From Eubacteriales bacterium (GTDB taxonomy: Bacteria > Bacillota > Clostridia > Lachnospirales > Lachnospiraceae), in assembly GCA_030536995.1 (NCBI GenBank), contig JAUNOY010000019.1, forward strand, positions 1-55,746: a stretch of DNA of 55,746 nucleotides, read 5' to 3'. The notes under the pieces were generated by a model. It had not been told where the DNA came from, did not search any database, and saw only the letters and a program-made list of their open reading frames with translations. Of the stretch, positions 1 to 9,075 are shown in pieces; positions within the stretch are counted from its first letter, which is position 1; each line of letters starts with the position of its first letter. Position numbers and translations under genes: made by a program.

Positions 1-73
1 ACTTTTTTTATTTTTTTGAAACTTTTTTTCTGAGCTGTTTCCGCTCGTTTCTGTCTTTCGCGACAGCCAGTCT

Positions 74-102
74 AGATTATCACATCTTGTAAGGCTTGTC
101 AA
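74..102 (-). promoter_or_regulatory. Strong SigA-type promoter reading off the left edge
   Basis: On the minus strand a perfect -35 TTGACA (97-102) is followed after 17 nt by -10 TAATCT (74-79). Transcription would leave the window on the left. The leader beyond it has a small hairpin (CTGTC/GACAG, near 55-66) and A-rich DNA, as in leaders of rRNA or tRNA operons. No product is visible, so the rRNA/tRNA assignment is inference. Confidence 0.6.
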
Positions 103-153
103 GAACTTTTTTGAAGTTTTTTCAACTTCTTTTTTAGCAACTTCCGTTGCTAG

Positions 154-242
154 CGGAGAAAGAGGGATTTGAACCCTCGCGCCGCTACTAACGACCTACT
201 CCCTTTCCAGGGGAGCCCCTTCAGCCTCTTGGGTATTTCTCC
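154..242 (-). tRNA. tRNA-Ser (anticodon GGA)
   Basis: Class II tRNA on the minus strand. The acceptor stem GGAGAAA pairs with TTTCTCC and is followed by discriminator G. The T-arm GGTTCAAATCC and a long variable arm are present. The anticodon loop CTGGAAA gives GGA, which decodes UCC/UCU. No CCA is encoded. It lies downstream of the other serine tRNA and is probably transcribed with it from the promoter at 396-424. Confidence 0.93.
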
Positions 243-273
243 TTAGCCTGAATTTTCAGTTATTCTACTGAAG

Positions 274-359
274 CGGAGAGAGTGGGATTCGAACCCACGC
301 GCCCTTGCGGACAAACGGTTTTCAAGACCGCCTCGTTATGACCACTTCGATATCTCTCC
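274..359 (-). tRNA. tRNA-Ser (anticodon TGA)
   Basis: Class II tRNA on the minus strand. The acceptor stem GGAGAGA pairs with TCTCTCC, with discriminator G. The T-arm GGTTCGAATCC and an extended variable arm are clear. The anticodon loop CTTGAAA gives TGA, reading UCA and related serine codons. It is the first gene after the promoter at 396-424, with the GGA isoacceptor 31 nt downstream. Confidence 0.93.
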
Positions 360-395
360 GTATTCACTTCTGCGCTGTTTGCCAACGCAAGAAGT

Positions 396-424
396 ATTCT
401 ATCATTAAATCCACACCATGTCAA
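396..424 (-). promoter_or_regulatory. Promoter of the tRNA-Ser pair
   Basis: Minus-strand TTGACA (419-424), 17-nt spacer, TAGAAT (396-401). It sits about 37 nt upstream of the TGA serine tRNA and is a near-consensus SigA promoter, as expected for stable RNA genes. Confidence 0.75.
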
Positions 425-482
425 TACAAAATTTGAGTTTTTTTTAAATTTTTCGATTTCCATGAATGAACCTACGAAAAAG

Positions 483-1184
483 TCAACGTGTACTCAGGAA
501 CGCCTCTGCTATATCCAGGTCTTCCGGCGTGGTAATTTTAATGTTCTGATATGAGCCCTGCGCCAGAACAACACGGTTTCCTGTTTCCTGCTCCACTACC
601 ATTGCATCGTCCGTCACTGCGCTCATGTCTTTTTTTCTGATACTTTCGTGCGCGCTTCGAATCAGCGGATAAGCAAAAATCTGCGGTGTCTGAACTGTCC
701 ACACCCTGCTTCTTTCAGGCGTTTCCGAAACAAATCCCTGTGTATCCGCAAGCTTCACCGTATCTTTCGACGGCATACCAATTACACACGCACCAGTTTT
801 CAGAACTCCTGAAAAACCCCGTTCCAGTATTTCTTCAGTTACAAACGGCCGCGCGCCATCGTGGATAAACACATATTCGCAGTCTTCACATGCAAGAAGT
901 CCGGCATAAACAGAATCATACCGTTCTTTACCTCCGGCAATCACACACCTTACTTTAGTAAGATTATATTTTTCCACAATTTCTTCCTGGCAATAGGAAA
1001 CCATATCTTCTCCCGTTACCAGAATAATATCTCTAATCAGAGAACTGTCCTGAAAACAGCGCAGGGAATAATACAGCACCGGATGGCCCTGTATTTCCAG
1101 AAACTGTTTCTGTATTTTGGAATTCATTCGTTTCCCCTGTCCTGCTGCCAGAACAATGGCTGTATTTTTCCCTGTATTCATCAT
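483..1184 (-). CDS. ispD: 2-C-methyl-D-erythritol 4-phosphate cytidylyltransferase
   Basis: IspD transfers CMP from CTP to methylerythritol phosphate in the non-mevalonate isoprenoid pathway, in the cytosol. The 233-aa product has normal family length. It shows the N-terminal nucleotide-binding signature AAGQGKRM, the HDGARPF motif in the middle and TDDAMVVE near the C-terminus, all typical of IspD. Its start overlaps the tsaD stop by 4 nt (ATGA), so it is translationally coupled as the last gene of the tsaE-tsaB-rimI-rnz-tsaD-ispD operon. Two ATGs in tandem (1184 and 1181) leave the exact start open by one codon. The symbol is firm. Linkage to the t6A genes probably reflects operon history, since no functional tie is known. 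Confidence 0.95.
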   Translation of the reverse strand: MMNTGKNTAIVLAAGQGKRMNSKIQKQFLEIQGHPVLYYSLRCFQDSSLIRDIILVTGEDMVSYCQEEIVEKYNLTKVRCVIAGGKERYDSVYAGLLACEDCEYVFIHDGARPFVTEEILERGFSGVLKTGACVIGMPSKDTVKLADTQGFVSETPERSRVWTVQTPQIFAYPLIRSAHESIRKKDMSAVTDDAMVVEQETGNRVVLAQGSYQNIKITTPEDLDIAEAFLSTR

Positions 1185-2200
1185 CTTTCCCCCAGCTTTA
1201 AGTTAGGAACTGCGTTCAAGTCCCAGCCGTGGCGTGTTCCTTTCATATATTCATAGTACGCAGCAACGCCGATCATAGCTGCATTATCTGTACAGAACAC
1301 AGGAGACGGGCGAAAGAAACTGTACCCGTTCTTTTTGCAGGCTTTTTCCATTGCATCACGAAGCGTTCCATTCGATGCCACACCTCCGGCAATCGCTATT
1401 TTATCAATATGATAATCTCTCGCCGCAAGCATTGTATGCTCCACAAGAACATCTACCACTGCTTTCTGGAAAGAAGCTGCCAAATCTGCACGGTTCACAG
1501 CTTCCCCCTTCATCCGGGCATTGTTAAGATAATTAAGAACTGCTGATTTCACGCCGCTGAAGCTAAAGTCATAAGGACAGCCGTCAATTTTTGCCCGCGG
1601 AAAATCAATGGCATCCGGATTTCCTTCTTTTGAAAGTTTATCAATCTTTGGACCTCCAGGATACCCCAGACCAATCGCTCTGGCCACTTTATCAAAAGCT
1701 TCTCCAGCCGCATCGTCTCTGGTGCGTCCAAGAATCTCAAACTCCCCGTAATCCTTCACGATAACAAGGTGGGTATGCCCTCCAGACACAATGAGACAGA
1801 GAAAAGGCGGTTCCAGATCCGGATGCTCAATGTAATTGGCAGATACATGCCCTTCAATATGATGCACCCCTACAAGAGGAAGCTTTTTTGCATAGGCAAT
1901 CGCCTTCGCCTCTGCCACTCCGACCAGAAGCGCTCCGACCAGTCCCGGTCCATAGGTTACGCCAATAGCATCCAGATCATCCAGCGTTACCTCCGCATCT
2001 GCAAGAGCCTGCTCAATAACCTGATTAATTTTTTCGATATGCTTACGGGATGCAATTTCCGGCACAACACCCCCATATAATTTATGAAGCTCTATCTGTG
2101 AAGAAATCACGTTTGACAATATGGTTCTGCCATTTTTCACAACAGAAGCTGCCGTCTCATCACAGGAGCTCTCAATTGCAAGAATTAATGTATCTTTCAT
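1181..2200 (-). CDS. tsaD: tRNA N6-threonylcarbamoyltransferase TsaD
   Basis: TsaD (Kae1/Gcp, ASKHA fold) transfers the threonylcarbamoyl group from threonylcarbamoyl-AMP to A37 of ANN-decoding tRNAs, acting with TsaB and TsaE. The 339-aa protein has the N-terminal [12 protein letters not shown] motif, the metal-binding HHIEGH motif near residue 110 and the ATP-binding GGVASNG segment near residue 273. Length matches the family. TsaB and TsaE are encoded upstream in the same operon, so the whole TsaBDE complex is in one place; the TsaC/Sua5 enzyme that makes the intermediate is not in the window. It starts 5 nt after the rnz stop and overlaps ispD by 4 nt. Confidence 0.97.
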   Translation of the reverse strand: MKDTLILAIESSCDETAASVVKNGRTILSNVISSQIELHKLYGGVVPEIASRKHIEKINQVIEQALADAEVTLDDLDAIGVTYGPGLVGALLVGVAEAKAIAYAKKLPLVGVHHIEGHVSANYIEHPDLEPPFLCLIVSGGHTHLVIVKDYGEFEILGRTRDDAAGEAFDKVARAIGLGYPGGPKIDKLSKEGNPDAIDFPRAKIDGCPYDFSFSGVKSAVLNYLNNARMKGEAVNRADLAASFQKAVVDVLVEHTMLAARDYHIDKIAIAGGVASNGTLRDAMEKACKKNGYSFFRPSPVFCTDNAAMIGVAAYYEYMKGTRHGWDLNAVPNLKLGER

Positions 2201-2205
2201 CCTTA

Positions 2206-3117
2206 TTATTCCTCATCAAAGTTTAACTCTATACTTTTTCCATCTTTACCCGGATAAGCCCGTGGGAAAATCCCTCTGACTTTATCCATATATTCATCGG
2301 GTCTTACCAGCGACGGACTATAATGTGTCAGCCATAATTCTCCCACCTGCGCATCGCGGGCAATGGTTGCAGCTTCACGGAAAGTCATATGCTTATAGCC
2401 TCTGGCTTTATCAGCCTTGTCCTCTTCCCCGTACATCCCTTCACAAATGAACAAATCTGAACCTTTTGCATTTCTCAGAATAGACTCCGTTGGTCTGGTA
2501 TCTGTTGTATATGTAAGTTTAATTCCTTTTCGTTCCGGTCCGAGTACCATGTCAGGTGTATAGGTTACTCCGTCCGATTCGATTGTCTGACCTTTCTGAA
2601 GCGGATTCCAGAATTTAAGCGGAATTTCCTGCTCTCTGGCTCTTTCCGCAGAAAATTTCCCCTGCCGGAGAATCTCCAACGTATAACCGTAACAGAGTAC
2701 ATTATGATTTACTTTAAACGCCGTAATTCTGTATCCGTTAAGCTCCAAAACCTGTTCCGGCTGAGTAATTTCTATAAATTTTATCTCAAAAGGCAATTCA
2801 GGGGCGATTACTCGAAGTGCATTTACCACTCTTTCCAGCCCCTTCGGACCTATAAGTGTCAATGGTTCTGTACGGTCTGCATTTCCCATAGTAAGAAGAA
2901 GCCCCGGAAGACCACTTATATGATCCCCATGATAGTGTGTAAAACAAATCACATCAATCGGTTTGAAACTCCATCCCTTTTCTTTTATTGCCACCTGAGT
3001 CCCTTCTCCGCAGTCAATAAGGAGACTGCTCCCATTGTACCGGGTCATAAGCGCTGTCAGCCATCTTTTCGGCAACGGCATCATCCCTCCGGTTCCTACT
3101 AAACAAACATCTAACAT
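2206..3117 (-). CDS. rnz: Ribonuclease Z (tRNA 3'-endonuclease)
   Basis: RNase Z is a zinc metallo-beta-lactamase-fold endonuclease that cleaves the 3' trailer of tRNA precursors, which matters for tRNA genes without an encoded CCA such as the two serine tRNAs here. The 303-aa product has the metal-binding THYHGDH motif near residue 60, a LIDCGEGTQ segment, and later DTRPTES and THYSPSL motifs supplying further ligands. Family length is normal. It sits between rimI (19 nt upstream) and tsaD (5 nt downstream) in a run of tRNA-maturation genes. Confidence is high. Confidence 0.94.
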   Translation of the reverse strand: MLDVCLVGTGGMMPLPKRWLTALMTRYNGSSLLIDCGEGTQVAIKEKGWSFKPIDVICFTHYHGDHISGLPGLLLTMGNADRTEPLTLIGPKGLERVVNALRVIAPELPFEIKFIEITQPEQVLELNGYRITAFKVNHNVLCYGYTLEILRQGKFSAERAREQEIPLKFWNPLQKGQTIESDGVTYTPDMVLGPERKGIKLTYTTDTRPTESILRNAKGSDLFICEGMYGEEDKADKARGYKHMTFREAATIARDAQVGELWLTHYSPSLVRPDEYMDKVRGIFPRAYPGKDGKSIELNFDEE

Positions 3118-3135
3118 ATCTTCCTCCTGCTCTGC

Positions 3136-3570
3136 TCAGCCTATTCTCGTCATAAGAAGTGCATCTTCTACAGGTTCCTGATAATATCCCTTACGAATTC
3201 CATCACGCTGAAATCCCATTCTCTCGTAAAGGCGAACTGCAGTTCCGTTTCCGACGCGCACTTCCAGGTGTATTGTCGTAACCCCTCTCTCCGCCGCAAG
3301 ACGAATCAGACTTTCCATCAAAAAATGTCCGATTCCCTCTCTCTGACGATCTGCTGCCACGGCTACATTCGTAATATCCCCCTCATCAAGAACCATTAGA
3401 AGACCGCAATATCCCAGAATCCGCCCTTTTTCTTCTACTACAAGAAACATTGCGTCATCTCTGGTCAGAAATGTAAAAAAACCTTCTTTTGTCCAGGGCA
3501 CATGAAACAGAGCAGTTTCTATTTCCATAACCTGTTCCAGGTCATCTATCATCATTTCTCGGAGAATCAT
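3136..3570 (-). CDS. rimI: Ribosomal-protein-alanine N-acetyltransferase RimI
   Basis: GNAT-fold acetyltransferase, 144 aa, of the RimI family that acetylates the N-terminus of ribosomal protein S18. The acetyl-CoA loop is represented by RQREGIGHFLMESL, followed by the LEVRVGNGTAVRLYERMGF segment (19 residues) that is characteristic of RimI. A longer reading frame to 3618 exists, but the ATG at 3570 overlaps the tsaB stop by 4 nt (ATGA) and the protein from there aligns with the normal RimI N-terminus. The tsaB-rimI-tsaD order is common in Firmicutes. The true substrate in this organism is inference from family. Confidence 0.9.
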   Translation of the reverse strand: MILREMMIDDLEQVMEIETALFHVPWTKEGFFTFLTRDDAMFLVVEEKGRILGYCGLLMVLDEGDITNVAVAADRQREGIGHFLMESLIRLAAERGVTTIHLEVRVGNGTAVRLYERMGFQRDGIRKGYYQEPVEDALLMTRIG

Positions 3571-4340
3571 ACAGTTCCCCCTGTTTTTTCCAGTCTGTCC
3601 ATAGAACGCACCGGACAATCTTCACCCACAGGCTGTATGCTCTCATCTCTCTGAGCGCGCTCACGTTCCGCCTGGGATACACGTAAATATTGAGGACTGT
3701 GAATGGCCGCTTCCTGTATTTTTCCTTCTTTATAATATTTCATTCCCAAAGCTGCAACAGCCGCTGCCCTTTGTTTGTTTACATGGGCCGGCGCAAAAGA
3801 ATACGGCACCTTGAGTTCCTGTTCAAGAAGCTCTTTGAACACAGGTACGCCATCACCAAGAAAAGTGACAGACTGGCCCATCTCATTCAATATGCGGATC
3901 AATTCTGTGGCAGCATCTGCCCACTGCTCTCTCTCTGTAACCAGTTCATGATTTTCAAACTTATAAATTCCTGTATATACCTGATTTCTTCTTGCATCCA
4001 TAATCGGACAGATCAGGCCTGATGCATCGTACAAATTAAAAGCCAGCGCATCCACTGTAGGCACTGCGATCAACGGTTTTTTCAAAGCAAGTCCAAGCCC
4101 TTTAGCCGTAGCTGAACCAATTCGAAGTCCGGTAAAAGATCCCGGTCCTACTGCCACAGCAATCGCATCGATTGTTTCCATATCAAGCTCTGTCATCTTC
4201 ACAAGCTCATCCAGCATAGGAAGGAGCGTCTGTGAATGTGTTTTCTTATAATTTACGGTATATTCTGCCAGCAACGTATCATCCTCTACAATTGCAACGG
4301 ATGCTACGATACCTGAGCTGTCAAGTCCTAATATCTTCAT
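3567..4340 (-). CDS. tsaB: tRNA threonylcarbamoyladenosine biosynthesis protein TsaB
   Basis: TsaB (YeaZ) is an inactive TsaD-like ASKHA protein that forms a dimer with TsaD and is needed for t6A formation. The 257-aa product opens with ILGLDSSGIVASVAIV and has AVGPGSFTGLRIG near residue 65, both hallmarks of TsaB. It lies 70 nt downstream of tsaE and overlaps rimI by 4 nt. The C-terminus from about residue 225 is charged and less conserved. Confidence is high. Confidence 0.94.
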   Translation of the reverse strand: MKILGLDSSGIVASVAIVEDDTLLAEYTVNYKKTHSQTLLPMLDELVKMTELDMETIDAIAVAVGPGSFTGLRIGSATAKGLGLALKKPLIAVPTVDALAFNLYDASGLICPIMDARRNQVYTGIYKFENHELVTEREQWADAATELIRILNEMGQSVTFLGDGVPVFKELLEQELKVPYSFAPAHVNKQRAAAVAALGMKYYKEGKIQEAAIHSPQYLRVSQAERERAQRDESIQPVGEDCPVRSMDRLEKTGGTV

Positions 4341-4410
4341 TTAATCCTCCCGGCGCACTCCTGCGTTATCAAACGCCAATTCCCTGTCTCTGCAGAAGCC
4401 GCCTTATCTA

Positions 4411-4842
4411 TTACTCTTCTATTCCTTCTACCGTAATTTTCCGGTAGTCAAAACCTTTTTCCAGATTCTTTTCAATTTTAACACGGATTAACCTGTCCGG
4501 CAAAATTTCTTCAATCAGTTCCGCCCACTCAATCAGACATATGCCCTGTCCGAAGAAATAGTCATCATAACCAATTTCTTCCATTTCCTCAATATCTCCG
4601 ATACGGTATACATCGAAATGGTAAAACGGAAGACGACCGCTCTCATATTCCTGAATAATCGTAAAGGTAGGACTGCAGATTGGTTCCTGAATTCCCAGTC
4701 CTACAGCGACTCCCTGCGTGAATACGGTCTTGCCCACGCCAAGGTCTCCATTAAGCGTATAAATCTGTCCCGGACATGCCTGTTCTCCTATTTTTTTACC
4801 CAGAGCAAAGGTTTCCTCCGGTGTTCTTGTCTCTATAATCAT
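4411..4842 (-). CDS. tsaE: tRNA threonylcarbamoyladenosine biosynthesis ATPase TsaE
   Basis: TsaE (YjeE) is a small P-loop ATPase that drives cycles of the TsaB-TsaD complex. From the ATG at 4842 the protein is 143 aa, the family norm, with Walker A GDLGVGKT, a SPTFTIIQEY switch segment, FHFDVYRI-like residues (YHFDVYRIG) and IEWAE. The frame is open up to 5043, but that extension would cross the promoter at 4876-4904, and GAGGTG lies just upstream of 4842, so the shorter start is chosen. It is the first gene of the six-gene operon ending with ispD. Confidence 0.93.
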   Translation of the reverse strand: MIIETRTPEETFALGKKIGEQACPGQIYTLNGDLGVGKTVFTQGVAVGLGIQEPICSPTFTIIQEYESGRLPFYHFDVYRIGDIEEMEEIGYDDYFFGQGICLIEWAELIEEILPDRLIRVKIEKNLEKGFDYRKITVEGIEE

Positions 4843-4854
4843 TGTCGTCACCTC

Positions 4855-4904
4855 TTGCACAATCATTCTCTGCATATTATAATAGAGCGAACAGGGAAAT
4901 ACAA
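4855..4904. promoter_or_regulatory. Symmetric divergent promoter pair (tsaE operon / cyclophilin)
   Basis: Plus strand: TTGCAC (4855-4860), 17 nt, TATAAT (4878-4883), serving the cyclophilin gene at 4931. Minus strand: TTGTAT (4899-4904), 17 nt, TATAAT (4876-4881), serving tsaE at 4842. The two -10 hexamers overlap in the near-palindrome TATTATAATA, so two polymerases could not open both at once. Confidence 0.75.
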
Positions 4905-4930
4905 TACTTTTTGAAAAGGAGAATAAAACT

Positions 4931-5449
4931 ATGGCAAATCCAGTAGTTACTATTACAATGGACAACGGCGATGTAATGAAAGCGGAATTATATCCGGAAA
5001 TCGCACCTAATACAGTAAATAATTTCATCAGTCTTGTAAACAAAGGCTTTTATGACGGTCTTATTTTCCACCGTGTTATCAATGGATTCATGATTCAGGG
5101 CGGCTGCCCTGACGGAACAGGAATGGGCGGTCCGGGATATACAATTAAAGGCGAATTTTCCCAGAACAGATTTAAAAACGATCTGAAACACACACCAGGT
5201 GTTCTGTCTATGGCACGTGCAATGCACCCCGATTCTGCAGGAAGCCAGTTCTTTATCATGCATCAGACATCTCCGCATCTGGACGGTTCCTACGCTGCTT
5301 TCGGAAAAGTTATCGAAGGTATGGATGTCGTAAATCGTATTGCAGAAGAAGATACAGATTATCAGGACAGACCTCTTGATGAACAGAAAATCAAATCTAT
5401 GACTGTTGAGACTTTTGGTGTGGATTATCCAGAACCTGAAAAATTATAA
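4931..5449 (+). CDS. Cyclophilin-type peptidyl-prolyl cis-trans isomerase
   Basis: Cyclophilins speed cis-trans isomerisation of Xaa-Pro bonds in folding proteins. The 172-aa product lacks a signal peptide, so it is cytosolic. Visible family motifs are the catalytic [13 protein letters not shown] (Arg in FHR), [26 protein letters not shown] and [12 protein letters not shown]. The start is preceded by AAAGGA, and the gene has its own promoter at 4855-4883 and a terminator at 5463-5499, so it appears monocistronic. It belongs to the PpiB group. Confidence 0.93.
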   Translation: MANPVVTITMDNGDVMKAELYPEIAPNTVNNFISLVNKGFYDGLIFHRVINGFMIQGGCPDGTGMGGPGYTIKGEFSQNRFKNDLKHTPGVLSMARAMHPDSAGSQFFIMHQTSPHLDGSYAAFGKVIEGMDVVNRIAEEDTDYQDRPLDEQKIKSMTVETFGVDYPEPEKL

Positions 5450-5462
5450 ATAAAAACCTGCT

Positions 5463-5499
5463 AAACGGGGCCGCATACTGCCGTATGTGCCCCGTTTTT
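5463..5499. terminator. Bidirectional intrinsic terminator
   Basis: Long stem AAACGGGGC...GCCCCGTTT, with inner CGCATAC/GTATGTG, followed by TTTTT on the plus strand and A-rich DNA on the other side. It lies between the converging cyclophilin and YigZ genes and can serve both. Confidence 0.85.
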
Positions 5500-5502
5500 G
5501 AA

Positions 5503-6159
5503 TCAGTCATCAAAAAGCTCAATCTCTCCGTTTACTTTCGCAAAATACAGATCTTTTTCTTTTTTCATACGTGCACGTCCGTTTGTCCCCTCAGTCACTG
5601 CCTTCTGTACACATTCCACCTCATCTGCAGGAATCATCATATGCAGCATTACTTTATCTGTGTATTCACTGTCCAGAATCGGAAGTCCCCTTTCACCGGC
5701 AATATACTGAATCTTCCCAATTCCTGTATAATCTGTAATAACTTCAAGTGAAATCCCGTAAACTTTCTCAATAATCGTACTCTGTGCCAACCCTTCCTGA
5801 ACAGATTTTGAATACGCCCGCACCAAGCCACCGGTTCCAAGAAGTACACCTCCAAAATAACGGGTAACCACAACTGCCACATTGTAGATATCTTCTCCCA
5901 GAATTACATCCAACATTGGTCTTCCTGCAGTTCCCGACGGTTCACCATCGTCACTGCAGCGGGTGAATTCACGGTTTTTTCCCACTGAATACACAAAACA
6001 GTTATGTCTGGCATCCCAGTATTTCTTACGCATCTCTTCTATAAAAGCCAGAGCCTCCTCTTCCGTCTTAACAGAACGCACAGTTGCTATGAAACGAGAT
6101 TTTTTCTCCACGATCTCCCCTTCTCCGCCCTCATATACGGTCTTATATCTTTCCAACAT
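5503..6159 (-). CDS. YigZ/IMPACT family protein
   Basis: 218-aa cytosolic protein of the YigZ (UPF0029/IMPACT) family, with the N-terminal IMPACT domain (residues about 15-125) and a C-terminal DUF1949 ferredoxin-like domain (about 140-195). Typical segments are KSRFIATV, ARHNCFVYS, RCSDDGEPSGTAGRP and TRYFGGVLLGTGGLVRAYS (19 residues). Eukaryotic IMPACT regulates translation through GCN1/GCN2; the bacterial role is not established. GGGAGG precedes the ATG. It converges on the cyclophilin gene and shares its terminator. Family assignment is firm, function unknown. Confidence 0.9.
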   Translation of the reverse strand: MLERYKTVYEGGEGEIVEKKSRFIATVRSVKTEEEALAFIEEMRKKYWDARHNCFVYSVGKNREFTRCSDDGEPSGTAGRPMLDVILGEDIYNVAVVVTRYFGGVLLGTGGLVRAYSKSVQEGLAQSTIIEKVYGISLEVITDYTGIGKIQYIAGERGLPILDSEYTDKVMLHMMIPADEVECVQKAVTEGTNGRARMKKEKDLYFAKVNGEIELFDD

Positions 6160-6301
6160 TTCTTTAGCCTCCCGTTACAATTCTTCTTTCAGTTTATCAT
6201 GAATTACAGAAATACGCCAGCCTTGTTGTATACTAACTGCGTGAAACACCATAATAATGGTAAAACACAGCTCTAAATATTTTTCCAATTTGGGGTTTAT
6301 T

Positions 6302-6345
6302 TACTTATTTCAATTTGGTATAATAGAACGGATTATAAAGGAGGT
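6302..6345 (+). promoter_or_regulatory. Extended -10 promoter and ribosome site of the PBP gene
   Basis: TGG-TATAAT (6316-6324) is an extended -10 element without a good -35, as TTTATT sits at that position. A strong AAAGGAGG follows at about 6338-6345, just before the ATG at 6351. Confidence 0.55.
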
Positions 6346-6350
6346 TTATC

Positions 6351-8981
6351 ATGAACTACGGAAAAAAATCGGCCTCAAAGAAACGTAATGCACTTATCTC
6401 CCGTACTTCCATGATGGGGAAAAGAGCTCACGTATCTTTGATAAGAGTTTTATTTATATCGCTGATCGCCCTGTGCGTTGTCGGCGTTTCCCTTGGCCTG
6501 GGTTCTTACAAAGGTATCATTGACAATGCTCCCGATGTGGACGGTGTGGACATCATGCCTCTGGGTTATGCATCTTTCCTCTACGACGACCACGGCAATC
6601 AGATTCGTAAGCTTGCAGCTCCCAGTTCTAACAGGCTTCCGGTCTCCATCGACCAGATTCCTGTAGACCTTCAGCATGCGGTTGTTGCAATTGAAGATGA
6701 GCGTTTTTATGAGCATAATGGTATCGACGTAAAAGGTATGCTCCGTGCACTTGTAAAAAACATTTCTGACGGCGATATCTCAGAAGGAGCCAGTACCATT
6801 ACACAGCAGCTTCTGAAAAATAATGTATTTACCAACTGGACAAAAGAGTCCTCCTGGATTGAACGTTTTACACGTAAATTTCAGGAACAGTATCTGGCAA
6901 TCGAAGTCGAGAAAAAAATTAATGATAAGAACGTAATTCTTGAGAATTACCTGAACACCATTAACCTCGGCGCCGGCGCTTACGGTGTACAGGCTGCAGC
7001 CCGTCAGTATTTCAATAAAGATGTATGGGATCTGAATCTTTCCGAGTGTGCAACCCTTGCAGGTATCACTCAGAACCCGAGTAAATTCAATCCTATCCAA
7101 AACCCCAAAGACAATGCAAAGAGAAGAAAAGAAGTTCTCCGGCATATGCTTGACCAGAAATATATCGATCAGACTCAGTATGACGAAGCTCTCAGCGACG
7201 ATGTTTATTCCAGAATTCAGGCAGCTCAGGAAATTACATCCAACAGCAGAAATACAATTTATACTTACTTTGAAGATGAACTGATCGACCAGATCATTAA
7301 CGACTTGATGAATATTAAAGGTTATACCAAGACACAGGCACAGAATATGCTTTTCAGCGGCGGACTCAAAATTATGACCACGCAGGATCCTACAATCCAG
7401 GCAATTCTTGACGAAGAATATTCCAACCCTGAGAACTATCCTGACACTGTACAGTATGATCTTGATTATGCTCTTACTGTCACAGACCCCGACGGCAATG
7501 AGGTAAACTACAGCAAGGAAATGATGAAACTCTATTTCCAGAATGAAGATTCAAACTTCGACCTGTTGTTTGATTCCCCTGAAGAAGGCCAGACATACAT
7601 TGATCGATACAAAGCAAGCATTCTCTCAAATGGAAGCAAGGTTGTTGCCGAACGCGCAAACTTTGCACCTCAACCCCAGTCTTCTATGAGTGTTATTGAT
7701 CAGCATACAGGATATGTAAAAGCGATTATCGGCGGAAGAGGCAAAAAAACTGCCAGTCTTACTCTGAACCGTGCTGCTGACACCACACGTCAGCCAGGTT
7801 CCACATATAAGATTGTTTCAACTTATGCCCCTGCCCTTAACGAAAAAGGAATGACTCTTGCAACAACTTATGAAGATGAACCGTACAACTATCCGGACGG
7901 CTCACCTGTAAACAATGCATCCCGTACCTATAACGGAACAACTACAATCCGTCAGGCTATCCAGAATTCCATCAACACCGTAGCGGTACAATGTCTTGAA
8001 GATGTCACTCCTGAGCTTGGTCTGAAATATTTGGATAATTTCGGCTTTACTACCCTTGCTCATGGAACAGAAGCAGATACCGATGCAGACGGAAATGTCT
8101 GGAGCGATGCAAACCTTTCCACTGCTCTGGGTGGCATCACATATGGTGTCACAAACGTAGAACTTTGTGCAGCTTTCGCATCAATTGCGAATAATGGTAA
8201 TTATATCAAACCTGTATATTACACAAAAATCCTCGACCATGACGGTAATGTTCTTATCGAGAATACCTCTGCAGAACGCTCCGTAATCAAAGACAGCACT
8301 GCATTCCTTCTCACCAATGCAATGGAGGATGTTGTCAGATACGGTACAGGTACTGCGTGTCAGCTTGATAACATGCCTGTCGCAGGTAAAACCGGTACAA
8401 CCGAAGCTTATAACGACTTATGGTTCGTTGGATATACACCGTATTACACCTGCGCAGTATGGTCCGGTTATGATAACAACGAAAAGCTTCCGGATTATGC
8501 CCGCAGCTTCCACAAAAATCTCTGGAGACGCGTTATGAACCGAATTCATCAGGGACTGGAATATAAAGAATTCGAACAGCCATCCAGCATCGAAATGGGA
8601 AGTATTTGTGCAATCACCGGACTTCTTCCCGGAGAATACTGTCAGGATATCATCACAGAATACTTTGATGTCGGAAGTATGCCGGTAGATTACTGCGACT
8701 ATTGCTACTACGAAGAACCTGAATTATCACCTACTCCTACACCGGTAGGGGAAGATCTGGACGGTGATGGTGTTCCTGATACACCTCCGGAAGGAAACGA
8801 TGACAACGAAGGCTCATGGGACGGCGACGGTAGTGGAGACGGAAGCGGAAACGATACTGGCGGCGACGGCGGAAACGGTAATGGCGAAAACGGCGGCGAA
8901 AACAACGGCGGCGGCAGCGAAGGAGAATGGGATGAAGGCTGGGAAGGAGACAATGGCGATTACCAGGTTGACTATTATTAA
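6351..8981 (+). CDS. Class A penicillin-binding protein (PBP1A-type)
   Basis: Bifunctional peptidoglycan synthase, 876 aa. A short cytoplasmic segment and one membrane helix (about residues 30-50) precede the GT51 transglycosylase domain with catalytic Glu115 in EDERFYEHNG. The transpeptidase domain has S484-TYK, S540-I-N and KTGT (680-683), all intact. From about residue 791 there is a Pro/Thr hinge and an 85-residue tail very rich in Gly, Asn, Asp and Glu, containing DLDGDGVPD, which resembles a calcium-binding loop. The tail ends in a Tyr-containing segment. It lies outside the cell and would extend into the wall. Monocistronic between its own promoter and the terminator at 9030-9072. Strong family assignment; the role of the tail is unknown. 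Confidence 0.95.
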   Translation: MNYGKKSASKKRNALISRTSMMGKRAHVSLIRVLFISLIALCVVGVSLGLGSYKGIIDNAPDVDGVDIMPLGYASFLYDDHGNQIRKLAAPSSNRLPVSIDQIPVDLQHAVVAIEDERFYEHNGIDVKGMLRALVKNISDGDISEGASTITQQLLKNNVFTNWTKESSWIERFTRKFQEQYLAIEVEKKINDKNVILENYLNTINLGAGAYGVQAAARQYFNKDVWDLNLSECATLAGITQNPSKFNPIQNPKDNAKRRKEVLRHMLDQKYIDQTQYDEALSDDVYSRIQAAQEITSNSRNTIYTYFEDELIDQIINDLMNIKGYTKTQAQNMLFSGGLKIMTTQDPTIQAILDEEYSNPENYPDTVQYDLDYALTVTDPDGNEVNYSKEMMKLYFQNEDSNFDLLFDSPEEGQTYIDRYKASILSNGSKVVAERANFAPQPQSSMSVIDQHTGYVKAIIGGRGKKTASLTLNRAADTTRQPGSTYKIVSTYAPALNEKGMTLATTYEDEPYNYPDGSPVNNASRTYNGTTTIRQAIQNSINTVAVQCLEDVTPELGLKYLDNFGFTTLAHGTEADTDADGNVWSDANLSTALGGITYGVTNVELCAAFASIANNGNYIKPVYYTKILDHDGNVLIENTSAERSVIKDSTAFLLTNAMEDVVRYGTGTACQLDNMPVAGKTGTTEAYNDLWFVGYTPYYTCAVWSGYDNNEKLPDYARSFHKNLWRRVMNRIHQGLEYKEFEQPSSIEMGSICAITGLLPGEYCQDIITEYFDVGSMPVDYCDYCYYEEPELSPTPTPVGEDLDGDGVPDTPPEGNDDNEGSWDGDGSGDGSGNDTGGDGGNGNGENGGENNGGGSEGEWDEGWEGDNGDYQVDYY

Positions 8982-9029
8982 CTTCCGCTTTTTACCACCC
9001 AAATCTTTTTAATTTTTAATCCCAAAATA

Positions 9030-9072
9030 AAAACCCGCAGTTCTGATTTATTTCAGAATCTGCGGGTTTTTA
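9030..9072. terminator. Bidirectional intrinsic terminator
   Basis: AAAACCCGCAG-TTCTGA hairpin with TTCAGAA-TCTGCGGG and T-runs on both sides. It separates the converging PBP and glucokinase genes. Confidence 0.88.
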
Positions 9073-9075
9073 TTT

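Noticed and set aside
135-152. TAGCAAC/GTTGCTA hairpin as the tRNA terminator
   Set aside because: On the minus strand it is followed by an A-run, not a T-run, so it does not fit an intrinsic terminator for the tRNA transcript.
260-463. 67-aa open frame near the left edge
   Set aside because: It lies across a tRNA-Ser gene and its promoter and has no protein-like features.
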